64,000 nt of DNA from JABMQB01 sp963678235 (GTDB lineage Bacteria > Bacteroidota > Bacteroidia > Bacteroidales > Prolixibacteraceae), in assembly GCA_963678235.1 (NCBI GenBank), contig OY782766.1, positions 186,001 through 250,000 on the forward strand, given 5' to 3'. The translations under genes and the position numbers were made by a program. Shown piece by piece: positions 34,657 to 44,419 of the stretch. Under the pieces are notes generated by a model, which saw nothing but the letters and a program-made list of their open reading frames with translations, made no database searches and had not been told where the DNA came from. The first letter of the stretch is position 1; every line of letters begins with the position of its first letter.

Positions 34657-36222
34657 ATGAGAAAATATTTATATATATTATTAGTAAGCGTTTTCATTTT
34701 TGGAACCGGTTGTGAAGAATTTCTTGAGGAAGTTCCAAAAAGTTCCATTTCTCCTGCTAATTTCTACAAAACTGCGGATGATGCAAAAGCTGCTGTAAAT
34801 GCAGCCTATGCCGCAATAGCAGGCAATAATTATTATGGACGCTATCAGATTACAGCTAGTGCCCATACCGGAGAAGCCGTTTTCACTCGCTTAACTGCTC
34901 CTAATTCAGACAGGATGGATATTGCAATGTTATACGATGCACGTATGATTACCAATACCAGATATAACCGTAACCTTTGGAACCAAACCTGGAAAGCGGT
35001 TAACGATGCCAATGCAGTGATAGATAATGTCCCGAATATTGACATGGATGCAACTCTTCAGGCGCAAATTATTGGAGAAGCCAAATTTTTAAGGGCACTA
35101 AGCTACTTTAATATGGTAAGAAGATGGGGTGGTGTACCTATTGTATTAAATGAAACCAATACTTCTGTTTTGTCGGAACTACAGTTGCCCAAGAATACTG
35201 CAGAGCAAGTTTATGCTCAAATAGAACAGGACTTAACAGATGCAGTATCTGTTTTACCTAAAAAAAGCGAGTATTCAGGCTCAGATATCGGACGTGCTTG
35301 TGAAGAAGCAGCACAGGGGCTTTTGGCAAAAGTACAATTATACCAGCAGAAATGGTCAGATGCCAAAACAAATGCTGTTGCAGTTGTAAACAACTCAAGT
35401 GGCATTGATTTAATGGATGATCCGAAGGATCTGTGGTGGGAAAGCAGTGATCACGATAATAATAAAGAAAGTTTGTTTGAGGTGCAGTATAACGGTGTTT
35501 CCCCTAATAATCATTCTGTGAGCCAAAACTTCGAAGCAAATGGTAATGGCTGGGGGCCAGGTAACTGGGGAAGTATCCATGCAAACATGTATTTTTATGG
35601 CAAATTCAGCGATACCGATAAAAGAAAGGCTGCAACTTTCTACCTTGAATACCCTAATAGAACAACTGGAGAAACTGTACACTGGTATGAATTTACATAT
35701 CCTTCGCCTCACGTTGCCAAGTATAGGGAGCCGGAACACTTTAGTGGAAATGAAAACAATATTCGGGTTTTACGTTTTGCCGATGTTCTTTTAGTTGCCG
35801 CTGAAGCAACAAATGAAAGTGAAGGTCCTGCAAATGCCGTGCAATATATAAACAGGGTGCGGTTCAGGGCTGGAATACCAGACTTGCCAACCAGCATTAG
35901 TAAGGATGCTCTTAGGGATTCAATTTATTTAGAGTTCAGACGGGAATTATGTTACGAAGGACAGGATTATGAAGAGTTAGTCCGGACCGGAAGATTACTC
36001 TCCGAGAAAATTGCTTCGTGCACATATACAATTCCTCCAATGCTTGATGATGACGGTAATGTACTTACACCAACGCAAACACAGTTGGATAGAATTGCAT
36101 TATATCAACCTCAATTGAACCTGTTTGAGTTAGATGCACATAACGTATTGTGGCCATTCCCGCAGGATGCTACGGATAAAAATCCTAATCTACAACAGAA
36201 CCCGGGATACCCTTCAAATTAG
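34657..36222 (+). CDS. susD: SusD/RagB-type lipoprotein, second set
   Basis: The 521-residue surface lipoprotein (signal to FGTGC, Cys19, then EEFLEEVPKS) has the standard SusD plan: TADDAKAAVNAAYAAIAGNN, WKAVNDANAVIDNVPNIDMD, KFLRALSYFNMVRRWGGVPI, VLRFADVLLVAAEATNESEG and YLEFRRELCYEGQDYEELVR. Its length is typical of the family, unlike the oversized SusD at 10879. It ends with the usual LWPFPQDATDKNPNLQQNPG motif. It pairs with the SusC just upstream. A very strong terminator follows, marking the end of the main locus. Confidence 0.96.
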   Translation: MRKYLYILLVSVFIFGTGCEEFLEEVPKSSISPANFYKTADDAKAAVNAAYAAIAGNNYYGRYQITASAHTGEAVFTRLTAPNSDRMDIAMLYDARMITNTRYNRNLWNQTWKAVNDANAVIDNVPNIDMDATLQAQIIGEAKFLRALSYFNMVRRWGGVPIVLNETNTSVLSELQLPKNTAEQVYAQIEQDLTDAVSVLPKKSEYSGSDIGRACEEAAQGLLAKVQLYQQKWSDAKTNAVAVVNNSSGIDLMDDPKDLWWESSDHDNNKESLFEVQYNGVSPNNHSVSQNFEANGNGWGPGNWGSIHANMYFYGKFSDTDKRKAATFYLEYPNRTTGETVHWYEFTYPSPHVAKYREPEHFSGNENNIRVLRFADVLLVAAEATNESEGPANAVQYINRVRFRAGIPDLPTSISKDALRDSIYLEFRRELCYEGQDYEELVRTGRLLSEKIASCTYTIPPMLDDDGNVLTPTQTQLDRIALYQPQLNLFELDAHNVLWPFPQDATDKNPNLQQNPGYPSN

Positions 36223-36272
36223 CAGGTTGAAATTACTGGATTAAATCCAGATAATTATATAAACATTAAATA

Positions 36273-36316
36273 CAATTGGGTTATATTGTTAATCAATATA
36301 GCTCAATTGTTTTTTA
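36273..36316 (+). terminator. Strong rho-independent terminator ending the second SusCD operon
   Basis: A 16-bp stem is formed by CAATTGGGTTATATTG (36273-36288) and CAATATAGCTCAATTG (36294-36309), with two G-T pairs and loop ttaat, followed by seven T residues. It separates the carbohydrate locus from the respiratory cluster. Confidence 0.9.
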
Positions 36317-36461
36317 CAAATAGCCTGCTTCAACTGGAACGATTCCAAATTGCAAAACAGATAATGAGAAATAGAACGTCTATGCAGGTTTTTCCCTTAA
36401 TTAAAGTATATTTATAAGTATCGAAAAACTTTAAAATGAGGTACGGCAATTGGATTTGTTT

Positions 36462-37637
36462 ATGAAATGTAGCCTTAAAAATATCCTTTTATTTTGCATC
36501 CTAATTGCAAATCAATTGCCCGGTTTTGGTAATGACGGAAAATCTCTTTTTATCGAAAATTGTGCTATTTGCCACACCATTGGAAAAGAAAAATTAATTG
36601 GTCCAGATTTAAAAAATATTCAGAAAATCAGATCGTTAGAATATTTTCAGGCTTTTGTGAAAAACTCTCAGGAAGTTATTAAATCTGGCGACTCAATTGC
36701 TATAGCTGTTTATCAGGATTATGACGAAACAATCATGCCTGAACATAGTTTATCGAATATTGAGATAGATTCTATCTGGCAATTTATTCAAACATTTGAA
36801 GGTGATGCATATTTTGAATATGTAGCCCCGGCACCAAAAGTTAAAACCACAAAAATTTGGATAGTTTACGTAGTTCTGATTGTATTTTTGATTTCAATTG
36901 CATTTCTTAAAAGAAAATGGCTTTGTAAATATTTTGAAAGTATCTCGAATAAAATCCCAATTACAAAACTATTTGCAAAGCGATGGAAAAGTATTGGCAT
37001 TTTTATCCTTGTAACCGCTTCTTTCATCGAACTAAACCACATCGGCATTTTTATAGGTTATCAACCCAAACAGCCCATTCTTTTTTCCCATGAAGTGCAT
37101 TGTACTCAAAACAAGATTACTTGCAGGTATTGCCATTATGAAGCTTACAAAGGGCAGCATGGCGGAATCCCGCCTCTTTCAACTTGCATGAATTGCCACA
37201 AATATGTAAACAAAGGCACTTTAACAGATACGCTTGAAATTGCTAAATTGTACGATTGGGCAGGATTCGATTTTAAAACAAAAGAGTACAATAGAGAACA
37301 AATGCCATTAGGATGGGTAAAAGTGTATAACCTTCCTGATCATGCACGATTTAATCACCAAATCCACTTTAATGCAAATGTCACCTGTAACCAATGTCAC
37401 GGGAAAGTAGAAGAAATGAAGGAAATAAGACAGGCGGCATCGCTAACCATGAAATGGTGCGTTGATTGTCATACAACAAGCAATGTCCCTTTGGTTGGGT
37501 ATTATTCGGAAAAAGAAACAAGTAATTTTAAGGCGATGAGTGCCGATGAAAGGGCAAATTTTACCTTACGCTCCGATACCGTTTATAAAGTATACAAGAA
37601 TATGGGGGGATTAGATTGCTACAAATGCCATAATTGA
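36462..37637 (+). CDS. actA: Alternative complex III ActA-like multiheme cytochrome with extra N-terminal cytochrome c domain
   Basis: From the ATG at 36462 (an upstream TTG at 36450 is in frame) the protein has 391 residues. After a signal peptide comes a monoheme cytochrome c domain with CAICH at 34-38 and a likely Met ligand in IMPEHS. Two membrane spans follow (about 131-149 and 177-198), then a C-terminal pentaheme region: CRYCH (221), CMNCH (242), CNQCH (309), CVDCH (333) and CYKCH (386). The pentaheme part is what ActA of alternative complex III carries; the leading cytochrome domain is extra. The topology puts both heme domains in the periplasm. It would pass electrons from the quinol-oxidising core to periplasmic acceptors. 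Confidence 0.88.
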   Translation: MKCSLKNILLFCILIANQLPGFGNDGKSLFIENCAICHTIGKEKLIGPDLKNIQKIRSLEYFQAFVKNSQEVIKSGDSIAIAVYQDYDETIMPEHSLSNIEIDSIWQFIQTFEGDAYFEYVAPAPKVKTTKIWIVYVVLIVFLISIAFLKRKWLCKYFESISNKIPITKLFAKRWKSIGIFILVTASFIELNHIGIFIGYQPKQPILFSHEVHCTQNKITCRYCHYEAYKGQHGGIPPLSTCMNCHKYVNKGTLTDTLEIAKLYDWAGFDFKTKEYNREQMPLGWVKVYNLPDHARFNHQIHFNANVTCNQCHGKVEEMKEIRQAASLTMKWCVDCHTTSNVPLVGYYSEKETSNFKAMSADERANFTLRSDTVYKVYKNMGGLDCYKCHN

Positions 37638-37646
37638 GAAGAAAGG

Positions 37647-40373
37647 ATGAAACAAAACCGTAGAAATTTTCTGAAATGGACAGGTGTTTTAACTGGTGGG
37701 GCATTATTGCCCGCTTGTCAGGCAAAGGTGGAAAAATTAATTCCATTCCTTAACCAGCTGGAAAATTATGTGCCCGGTAAAAAACAAAAATACCGCACTT
37801 TTTTCTACGACCATTCTGATTTTGCCGAAGTTGTTGTTTCTACTATCGATAATCGCCCAATAAAACTCGAGGGCAATCCCAATTCCGAAATTAACATGGG
37901 AGGATTGAATGCCCGTATTCAAGCATCTCTTGTTAATTTTTACCATCCAAACCGATTAAAAGAACCTTCCTTTAATAAGCAAACAATATTTTGGGAAAAT
38001 CTTGATAATAAGGTTGTTTCGCTTCTGGAAATAAGTCAAAAAGAAAGTAAAAAGGTACTTTTAGTCCTTCCATATTTGATTAGTCCTACCGAGAAAAAGG
38101 CAATCGAAGAGTTTAAAACCTACTGGAAAAACTGTGAAGAAATTATCTTTTCACCGCAAAATTATTCGGCTCTGGCTTTTGCCAACCAAAAACTGTCAGG
38201 TAATAATTCCATCCCAACTTTTGCATTTGACAAAGCAAAATGTATTGTTGGTTTTCAGTGCGATTTTCTTGGAAACTGGTTAAATGGAAGCAAAAATACG
38301 ACTCAATATTCTGCTGCAAAAAAACAATTCGGGGGTGAATTTATCCATTTGCAGTACGAATCAGTATTTTCACTAACAGGATCGAATGCGACGAATAGAG
38401 TTCCATTAGGCAATGATGAAACAGATGATTTAATTTTTGGGTTGCACGCCCGTTGTTTTAGAAATAATTATCAAATTTTAGTTGAAGAAAATAAGGAAAG
38501 GGTTGAAGAATTACTGATTCTTCTGGAAAATTATCGTCAGCAAAGTTTGTTATTATATGGTGGCGACGATGTGCTTATTCATCAATTGGTACTTGAATTA
38601 AACTCCTATTTTAAAAATATTGACAATACAGTTTTGTCAAATCATCCGGATTTATTGTGTTGTTCCAATTCTGAAGTAAACCAGTTTCAAAGCATTTTGG
38701 AGGACTCTGCCGAAACCATAATTTTTTATAAAACAAACCCTTTTTATTTCTTGGATAGGGAAGGAGAACTTGCTAAAAAAATACTCGAAATTCCAAATCG
38801 TATTGGGATATTTGATGCCGAAAATGAAACCTCGAATGAATGTACAATTCTTGCCCCTTCCCAACATCATTTTGAATCGTGGTCAGATGCTCAAATTGAT
38901 AACAAAACTTTTTATTTGGGGCAACCTGTTTTCAATTCCATCTTTAACACCCGGTCTGCTGGCGAAATTTTGCTTCGTTGGAGCGAAAACCCGAAAGAGT
39001 GGAAAGATTACTTAAAAACAAACTGGTTCGAGAATATTATTCCATTAGCCGAAAACAATCCACAGCTGGTTTGGAATGAAGTTAAGACAAAAGGCAAGCT
39101 TAAAATTAAACAAGAAAGCTCGATCTTTAAAAAGGTTGTTTTTTCTGAAGCAAGTTATCCTGAAATCGATGTTCAAAATGAGTTTGTCCTTCAGTTCTTT
39201 AACGATTCAAAAATGGGAATTGGCGAAAACCGGGATAACAACTTTTTGCATGAACTAGCTGATCCGATTACGAAAGTTAGCTGGGATAATTATTTTACGC
39301 TAAACCCCGATGATTTAAATCGTATTCTGAATGGAAAAACGGAAATACAGCATCCGCTTTTGGAAGTTCATTTTAATAATAATGTTTTAAATGCACCAGC
39401 AGTTTCTGTTCGTGGTCAGGCTAAAAATACCATTGGTTTTGCTTTAGGATATAGAACAACAAATAATTCCTGTGGAATAAATGCATACCCTGCAATCTTT
39501 TCCGACAATAAATGGAAGAAGCACTGGACGGTTGAACAGGTTAAATTAATTGATGGGAATGCAGAAATGGCGGTAATCCACCACACCACAAAATTGCCCA
39601 ATGAATATTTGACAAAAATAAGTGAAACGGAGATTTTAAGGAAGGCAGATAAATATTCGAAATTCGAAAAATGGCTGATGCTAATCGATATGGACGTATG
39701 CACTGGTTGCAGTTCGTGCGTGGTGGCTTGCCGGGTTGAAAATAACATTCCGCTGGTTGGCAAAAGTGAAATCTTAAAAAAACGGGATATCGACTGGTTG
39801 AAGATTGAGCGGTATGAGCTGGAAAACGGTCAAATCCTGCATCTTCCGTTAATGTGCCAACATTGCGACAACGCGCCATGCGAAAGTGTTTGTCCGGTTT
39901 TGGCAACTACCCACAGTTCCGATGGATTAAACCAAATGGTGTACAACCGCTGTGTGGGAACACGTTATTGTGCTGCTAATTGTGTGTATAATGTGCGTAA
40001 ATTTAACTGGTCGAATTACCGAAAACCTCCTTTTGATAAATTGAACTCCAGCGAATCTAAATTTGGTAATTTAATGCTGAACCCGGACGTAACGCTGCGC
40101 ACAAAAGGGGTTATGGAAAAATGTAATTTTTGCCAGCACCGGATTCAGGAAGAGCGTGAAAATGCAAAATTGGAAGGCAGAAAAATGAATGTGGAAAATG
40201 CCCAGCCGGCATGTGCAAGTTCGTGCCCCGCCAAAGCAATTCGTTTAATCAATTTAAATTCGGAAGAGGGTGCAGGATTTATCGCAAATGAGAGCAAAAC
40301 AAAGTACCAGCTTTTTAAACATTATAATGCCAATCCAAGTGTGATTTATATGAGCAACAGGCTGAAAGTTTGA
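37647..40373 (+). CDS. actB: Alternative complex III ActB-like iron-sulfur subunit
   Basis: The 908-residue protein starts with a Tat-type signal (NRRNFLKWTG, then LLPACQ with a possible lipobox). The N-terminal two thirds are a molybdopterin-oxidoreductase-like fold, which in ActB has lost the cofactor, and I see no N-terminal 4Fe-4S Cys motif. The C-terminal part has four cluster motifs typical of ActB: CTGCSSCVVAC (from Cys685), CQHCDNAPCESVCP (Cys737), CVGTRYCAANC (Cys769) and CNFCQHRI...CASSCP (Cys826 on). It begins 9 bases after actA. It is the electron-transfer subunit linking ActC to the hemes. Confidence 0.92.
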   Translation: MKQNRRNFLKWTGVLTGGALLPACQAKVEKLIPFLNQLENYVPGKKQKYRTFFYDHSDFAEVVVSTIDNRPIKLEGNPNSEINMGGLNARIQASLVNFYHPNRLKEPSFNKQTIFWENLDNKVVSLLEISQKESKKVLLVLPYLISPTEKKAIEEFKTYWKNCEEIIFSPQNYSALAFANQKLSGNNSIPTFAFDKAKCIVGFQCDFLGNWLNGSKNTTQYSAAKKQFGGEFIHLQYESVFSLTGSNATNRVPLGNDETDDLIFGLHARCFRNNYQILVEENKERVEELLILLENYRQQSLLLYGGDDVLIHQLVLELNSYFKNIDNTVLSNHPDLLCCSNSEVNQFQSILEDSAETIIFYKTNPFYFLDREGELAKKILEIPNRIGIFDAENETSNECTILAPSQHHFESWSDAQIDNKTFYLGQPVFNSIFNTRSAGEILLRWSENPKEWKDYLKTNWFENIIPLAENNPQLVWNEVKTKGKLKIKQESSIFKKVVFSEASYPEIDVQNEFVLQFFNDSKMGIGENRDNNFLHELADPITKVSWDNYFTLNPDDLNRILNGKTEIQHPLLEVHFNNNVLNAPAVSVRGQAKNTIGFALGYRTTNNSCGINAYPAIFSDNKWKKHWTVEQVKLIDGNAEMAVIHHTTKLPNEYLTKISETEILRKADKYSKFEKWLMLIDMDVCTGCSSCVVACRVENNIPLVGKSEILKKRDIDWLKIERYELENGQILHLPLMCQHCDNAPCESVCPVLATTHSSDGLNQMVYNRCVGTRYCAANCVYNVRKFNWSNYRKPPFDKLNSSESKFGNLMLNPDVTLRTKGVMEKCNFCQHRIQEERENAKLEGRKMNVENAQPACASSCPAKAIRLINLNSEEGAGFIANESKTKYQLFKHYNANPSVIYMSNRLKV

Positions 40374-41635
40374 ATGATAAGATATACATATCGACCAACT
40401 CCATAAGATCAAAAAGAGTCATCAACTTGCTGATTATTCTCCTAATTGGCTTTGGCATTTGGGGAATAATCCAAACATTAAATATTGGAATTGGCTCTTG
40501 GGGAAACAACAATCAAATAAATTGGGGAATTGCAATTACCAACTTTGTTTGGTGGATTGGCATCGGGCATTCGGGAACACTCATTTCGGCAATACTTTTG
40601 ATTTTCAATCAAAACTGGCGGAAATCAATTTCAAGAATCGCAGAGCTAATGACCATTTTCTCATTGATTTGTGCAGCATTTTTCCCTCTAATTCACATGG
40701 GGCGCCCGTGGTTGCTTAATTGGTTTGTTCCATTTACAGGTAGGCTAGGTGGTTTGGGTATAAACTTTTATTCGCCATTAATTTGGGACTTTTTTGCCAT
40801 CGGAACCTATTTCACCGTTTCCATATTATTCCTCTACCTTGGGCTTGTACCCGATTTGTATCTTATGAAGATCACCAATAATCATTCGTTAAAAAATAGG
40901 ATTTTTAAAACCTTGGCATTTAACTGGAATGGAAGTAACCGGCAATGGCAAATCCACCATTCAGTAACATTGATAATTGCTGGTTTGGTGACGGCATTGG
41001 TGATTTCGGTGCATAGTATTGTTAGCCTCGACTTTGCAGTTACCTCCGTAAAAGGCTGGCACAATACTCTTTTTCCACCCTACTTTGTTTTGGGAGCTAT
41101 TTTTTCAGGTCTGGCCATGATCCAGATCATACTGTTTTTTCTTTCTTCTAATAAGAAAATTGCAGAAGTATATACAACTGAATTACGATCAAAAATAAAT
41201 CGTTTAATTCGGATTTGTTCAGCGGGGATGGCATTCTTCTATTTTATGGAAATTTACCAGATTTTTAAATTTGGGGAGGAAACGGAATCAGCAATACTGA
41301 CGTATAAAATATTTGGTCAAAAATCAGTAAAAATTTTTGGGGCAATGATCTTTTTGAACCTGATTCTGCCCTTGCTTTTATGGCACAAAAAGTTAGAGTG
41401 CAAGCGCAGTTTAGGAGTTGTTGTTTCGTTCGGAATTTTAATTGGAATGTGGCTCGAAAGGTACTGGATTGTAATAAAAACAATGGAAACTGGCGTTAAA
41501 GACCAGCCCGTTTTCCTATTTGACCCTACGCTTGTTGATGTGAGTTTATTTGCGGGTACTCTCGGACTTTTTCTATGGATGTACCGATTTATTAAAAAAC
41601 ATATTCCATTACTGCCCGCATTTGAAAAAAAGTAA
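40370..41635 (+). CDS. actC: Alternative complex III ActC-like quinol-binding membrane subunit (NrfD family)
   Basis: The 421-residue integral membrane protein of the NrfD/PsrC family has about ten spans. Examples are VINLLIILLIGFGIWGIIQT, WGIAITNFVWWIGIGHSGTL, FAIGTYFTVSILFLYLGLVP and SVTLIIAGLVTALVISVHSI. FVWWIGIGHSGTLISAILLI and FSLICAAFFPLIHMGRPWL match the conserved quinone-site helices. The start is a TTG overlapping the actB stop by four bases; the nearby ATG at 40374 is out of frame and no better start exists. The overlap indicates translational coupling. It oxidises menaquinol and feeds ActB. Confidence 0.92.
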   Translation: MNDKIYISTNSIRSKRVINLLIILLIGFGIWGIIQTLNIGIGSWGNNNQINWGIAITNFVWWIGIGHSGTLISAILLIFNQNWRKSISRIAELMTIFSLICAAFFPLIHMGRPWLLNWFVPFTGRLGGLGINFYSPLIWDFFAIGTYFTVSILFLYLGLVPDLYLMKITNNHSLKNRIFKTLAFNWNGSNRQWQIHHSVTLIIAGLVTALVISVHSIVSLDFAVTSVKGWHNTLFPPYFVLGAIFSGLAMIQIILFFLSSNKKIAEVYTTELRSKINRLIRICSAGMAFFYFMEIYQIFKFGEETESAILTYKIFGQKSVKIFGAMIFLNLILPLLLWHKKLECKRSLGVVVSFGILIGMWLERYWIVIKTMETGVKDQPVFLFDPTLVDVSLFAGTLGLFLWMYRFIKKHIPLLPAFEKK

Positions 41636-41640
41636 ATAGA

Positions 41641-42105
41641 ATGTTGATTGTTGAAATTGAAAATAAAGTGGAATTTAACGCAATTGTGGAGCAATTAAAA
41701 GCTTCGAATATTGCCATTGAAAAAACCAGGACTCCGGGTTATTTTACTCTTGGAGATGAGGGCACAATTCCTCGTTTTTTACTTTTTGCCGTTGTTTTAA
41801 TAGGAATTGTTTTGGGGATACTTTTTATAATTGCTATTAATTCTTTTTGGGAACATCAGGTTGGAAATAAACCACAAAACCTTTCGGGAATAATTGGTTG
41901 GTTGCCGGTTATTTTTGAAATTACCATTTTGTTTGCGGCATTAGTTTACATCTTCCGCTTTATTCGTAGTATTTCGATAAAGGAAGAAGATGATCCGATT
42001 AAAATTTTGCCTAATGCTTATTATTGTTTTTTGAACGTAAAAGATGAAGCTGAAAAGCAATATATTTTGAAAACTTTTAAAGAAATTAAAATTATTGAAT
42101 GCTAA
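41641..42105 (+). CDS. actD: Alternative complex III ActD-like subunit (DUF3341)
   Basis: The 154-residue protein starts 5 bases after actC. It has a small alpha/beta N-terminal domain (ENKVEFNAIVEQLKASNIAI), two membrane spans (FLLFAVVLIGIVLGILFIIA and WLPVIFEITILFAALVYIF) and a C-terminal tail with DEAEKQYILKTFKEIKI. This is the DUF3341 layout of ActD, a structural subunit beside ActC. Its end overlaps actE by seven bases. Confidence 0.9.
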   Translation: MLIVEIENKVEFNAIVEQLKASNIAIEKTRTPGYFTLGDEGTIPRFLLFAVVLIGIVLGILFIIAINSFWEHQVGNKPQNLSGIIGWLPVIFEITILFAALVYIFRFIRSISIKEEDDPIKILPNAYYCFLNVKDEAEKQYILKTFKEIKIIEC

Positions 42106-42656
42106 AAAAAGCGCTTAAAATAGGATTGCCGATTTTGTTTGTCTTGGTTTATATATACTTTAAATATGTAAATAAAAACTTCCGTGGCTGGGAATATGCT
42201 CCTGAAATGGCTTATTCCCTTGCGCCAAAATCGTACAGCGAACCTTTAAGTTCTTTCTCACAAAATGGTTTGCTGCCCGCACCGGAGGGCAGCCCAATTG
42301 GATTTAATTCTACGGAAAGTTTTTTAGATACCTTGAGTAAGGAACAAATCAAAGAATTGAAAAATCCAGTTCCTTTTTCACCAGATATTGTAGAAGAAGG
42401 GAAAAACCTGTTTGCGAATTTCTGCTCTCAATGCCATGGGACAGGCGATGGGAGAGGTATTCTGGTAGAATTAAAAAAATTTCCTCCGCCACCTTCTTTT
42501 AATAAAGAATTGAAAGATTTAACTTCTGGTGAAATGTTTGTTAGCATTAGTTTGGGCAAAAATTACATGGGGCAATATAAATCCATTTTAACTATGGAAG
42601 AACGATGGAAAATTATTCATTACCTGAATTCATTACAGGTGGATGTTTTTCAGTAA
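42099..42656 (+). CDS. actE: Alternative complex III ActE-like monoheme cytochrome c
   Basis: The 185-residue protein has an N-terminal membrane anchor (IGLPILFVLVYIYFKYV), the family segment with RGWEYAPEMAYSLAPKSYSE, and a cytochrome c domain with CSQCH at 109-113 and a Met ligand in KNYMGQYKS. This is the usual ActE plan. The ATG at 42099 lies inside the end of actD, so the two are coupled. No actF-like gene follows. Confidence 0.9.
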   Translation: MLKKALKIGLPILFVLVYIYFKYVNKNFRGWEYAPEMAYSLAPKSYSEPLSSFSQNGLLPAPEGSPIGFNSTESFLDTLSKEQIKELKNPVPFSPDIVEEGKNLFANFCSQCHGTGDGRGILVELKKFPPPPSFNKELKDLTSGEMFVSISLGKNYMGQYKSILTMEERWKIIHYLNSLQVDVFQ

Positions 42657-42709
42657 AATAGACTTAGATAAGACATTAGAATTGATGAATCAGAAAAAAT
42701 CTATATGAT

Positions 42710-44401
42710 ATGAAAAAATTACTCTTAATTGGAATACCACTCCTTGCACTTTTAAGTTGCCAGAATAAAGGAAAAACAGGCACCAAACAAGCTGATGTGG
42801 TTTCAGTTGAAAACCCCTATTTTAAACAGTTGCCCGAAACAGGCGATGACATGAATGGTAAACAGCTTTCTGAAATTTATTGCCAGATGTGCCATAAATA
42901 CCCCGAGCCCGATTTATGGAGTAAAATATACTGGGAAAAACAAATTCTTCCTTCCATGGAAACATTTCTTGGATATTACGACAGTGAATTCGCACAAAGG
43001 GCGGCATGTGCTTACGATGAAACTTCGGAAAGGTTGGGTTTGAAAGAAAAGAGGGAATTTTCTACCGATCCTGAAGAGGTGAGACAGGGTTTAATCGAAA
43101 AAAATTATGGAGGGCGTTTGGTTGAAGGAGCAAATATTTATCCGGAGAAACCAATTATTGCCATCGAAAAATTGCAAAAAATAAGGGACTATTACCTTGG
43201 TGCAGCACCCGATGAGATGATTAGGACTGAAAACCTGGATATTAAAGTTGACTTGCCCAGGTTTAAAGCATATTATGCTCCTTCCAGCATGAAGCCACCA
43301 ATGACATCAATGACCAGGATTGATGAAGAAATGAGCCAATATATTATTGCCGACCATAAATTCGATAAAAGTCAAATGGTATTTTTCCAACGAAATGGAA
43401 AAGAAATAGACCGGATGGTAGTTCCACAAGCTGTGGTTGATATGCACAACAATAAAAATGGCTTGTTTATTACAAGCATGGGGCAGCTTTTCCCTACCGA
43501 CGACCCATTGGGTAAAGTTTCATTTATGTATAAAACCCCCGGGCAAGATAAATATACGGGTATAACAACCATATTAGATAGTTTGCAACGTCCGGTTTGT
43601 ACCCGTGTTACCGACCTTAACGGCGATGGGGCGCTCGACTTTTTAATTTGCCAATACGGTCATCGAACCGGGAGGCTTTCGCTTTTTACAAATCAGGGCG
43701 ACAGGAAATTTAAAGAAACTATTTTACGAAAAATTCCGGGTGCAATTATGGCCTATGTGAACGACCTTAACGGAGATGGCTTGCCCGATGTTGCTGCGCT
43801 TTTTGCACAGGGTGATGAAAGCCTGTTTTACTACTACAATAATGGCGACGGAACATTTGAGGAAGACCGTGTGCTACGTTTCCCGCCTGCCTGGGGTTCG
43901 AACTTCTTCGAAATGGTAGATTATAATAAGGATGGATTTCTAGACATTGTGCATGTTGCAGGCGACAATGCCGACTTTAGCGAAGCGCCCAAACCATACC
44001 ATGGTGTGCGGATTTATTTAAACGATGGAAAAAATAAATTCGAAGAATATAAATTCTTCCCCATTTACGGGGCTTATCGTTCAGCTTGCGAAGATTTTGA
44101 TTTGGATGGAGACCTGGATTTCGCTGCCATTTCCTACTTCCCCGATTATTTTAATCATTCCAAAGAATCGTTCGTTTATCTTGAAAATGATGGGAACGAT
44201 AATTTTAAGGCTATGACCTTCCCTCAGCACCTTGAAGGGCGCTGGATAACTTTTGATATTGGCGATTTGGACAAGGATGGCGACAAAGATATTATTCTCG
44301 GTTCCTACTCAATTATGATTCCAAATCAGCAAGAACAACTGGCTAACCATTGGATGCAGAATGGACCATCGTATCTGCTTTTGAGGAATATGACAAAATA
44401 A
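42710..44401 (+). CDS. Cytochrome c/FG-GAP (VCBS) repeat lipoprotein
   Basis: The 563-residue lipoprotein (LLALLSC, Cys17) combines a single heme motif CQMCHKYPEPDLW (from Cys58) with a beta-propeller built of FG-GAP/VCBS repeats. The calcium-binding loops are clear: DLNGDGALDFLI, DLNGDGLPDVAA, DYNKDGFLDIVH, DFDLDGDLDFAA and DLDKDGDKDIIL. It sits 53 bases after actE, in place of the oxidase or ActF genes usually found there. Similar fusions are known in marine Bacteroidota and Planctomycetes without a firm function. A periplasmic or surface electron-carrying platform is a reasonable inference. Confidence 0.82.
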   Translation: MKKLLLIGIPLLALLSCQNKGKTGTKQADVVSVENPYFKQLPETGDDMNGKQLSEIYCQMCHKYPEPDLWSKIYWEKQILPSMETFLGYYDSEFAQRAACAYDETSERLGLKEKREFSTDPEEVRQGLIEKNYGGRLVEGANIYPEKPIIAIEKLQKIRDYYLGAAPDEMIRTENLDIKVDLPRFKAYYAPSSMKPPMTSMTRIDEEMSQYIIADHKFDKSQMVFFQRNGKEIDRMVVPQAVVDMHNNKNGLFITSMGQLFPTDDPLGKVSFMYKTPGQDKYTGITTILDSLQRPVCTRVTDLNGDGALDFLICQYGHRTGRLSLFTNQGDRKFKETILRKIPGAIMAYVNDLNGDGLPDVAALFAQGDESLFYYYNNGDGTFEEDRVLRFPPAWGSNFFEMVDYNKDGFLDIVHVAGDNADFSEAPKPYHGVRIYLNDGKNKFEEYKFFPIYGAYRSACEDFDLDGDLDFAAISYFPDYFNHSKESFVYLENDGNDNFKAMTFPQHLEGRWITFDIGDLDKDGDKDIILGSYSIMIPNQQEQLANHWMQNGPSYLLLRNMTK

Positions 44402-44419
44402 CAATTAGCGGACTTTTGA

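Noticed and set aside
36462..41635. Act genes considered as a polysulfide or nitrite reductase (Psr/Nrf type)
   Set aside because: ActB has the fused large domain with four C-terminal clusters, and it is flanked by ActA, ActD (DUF3341) and ActE, which is specific to alternative complex III.
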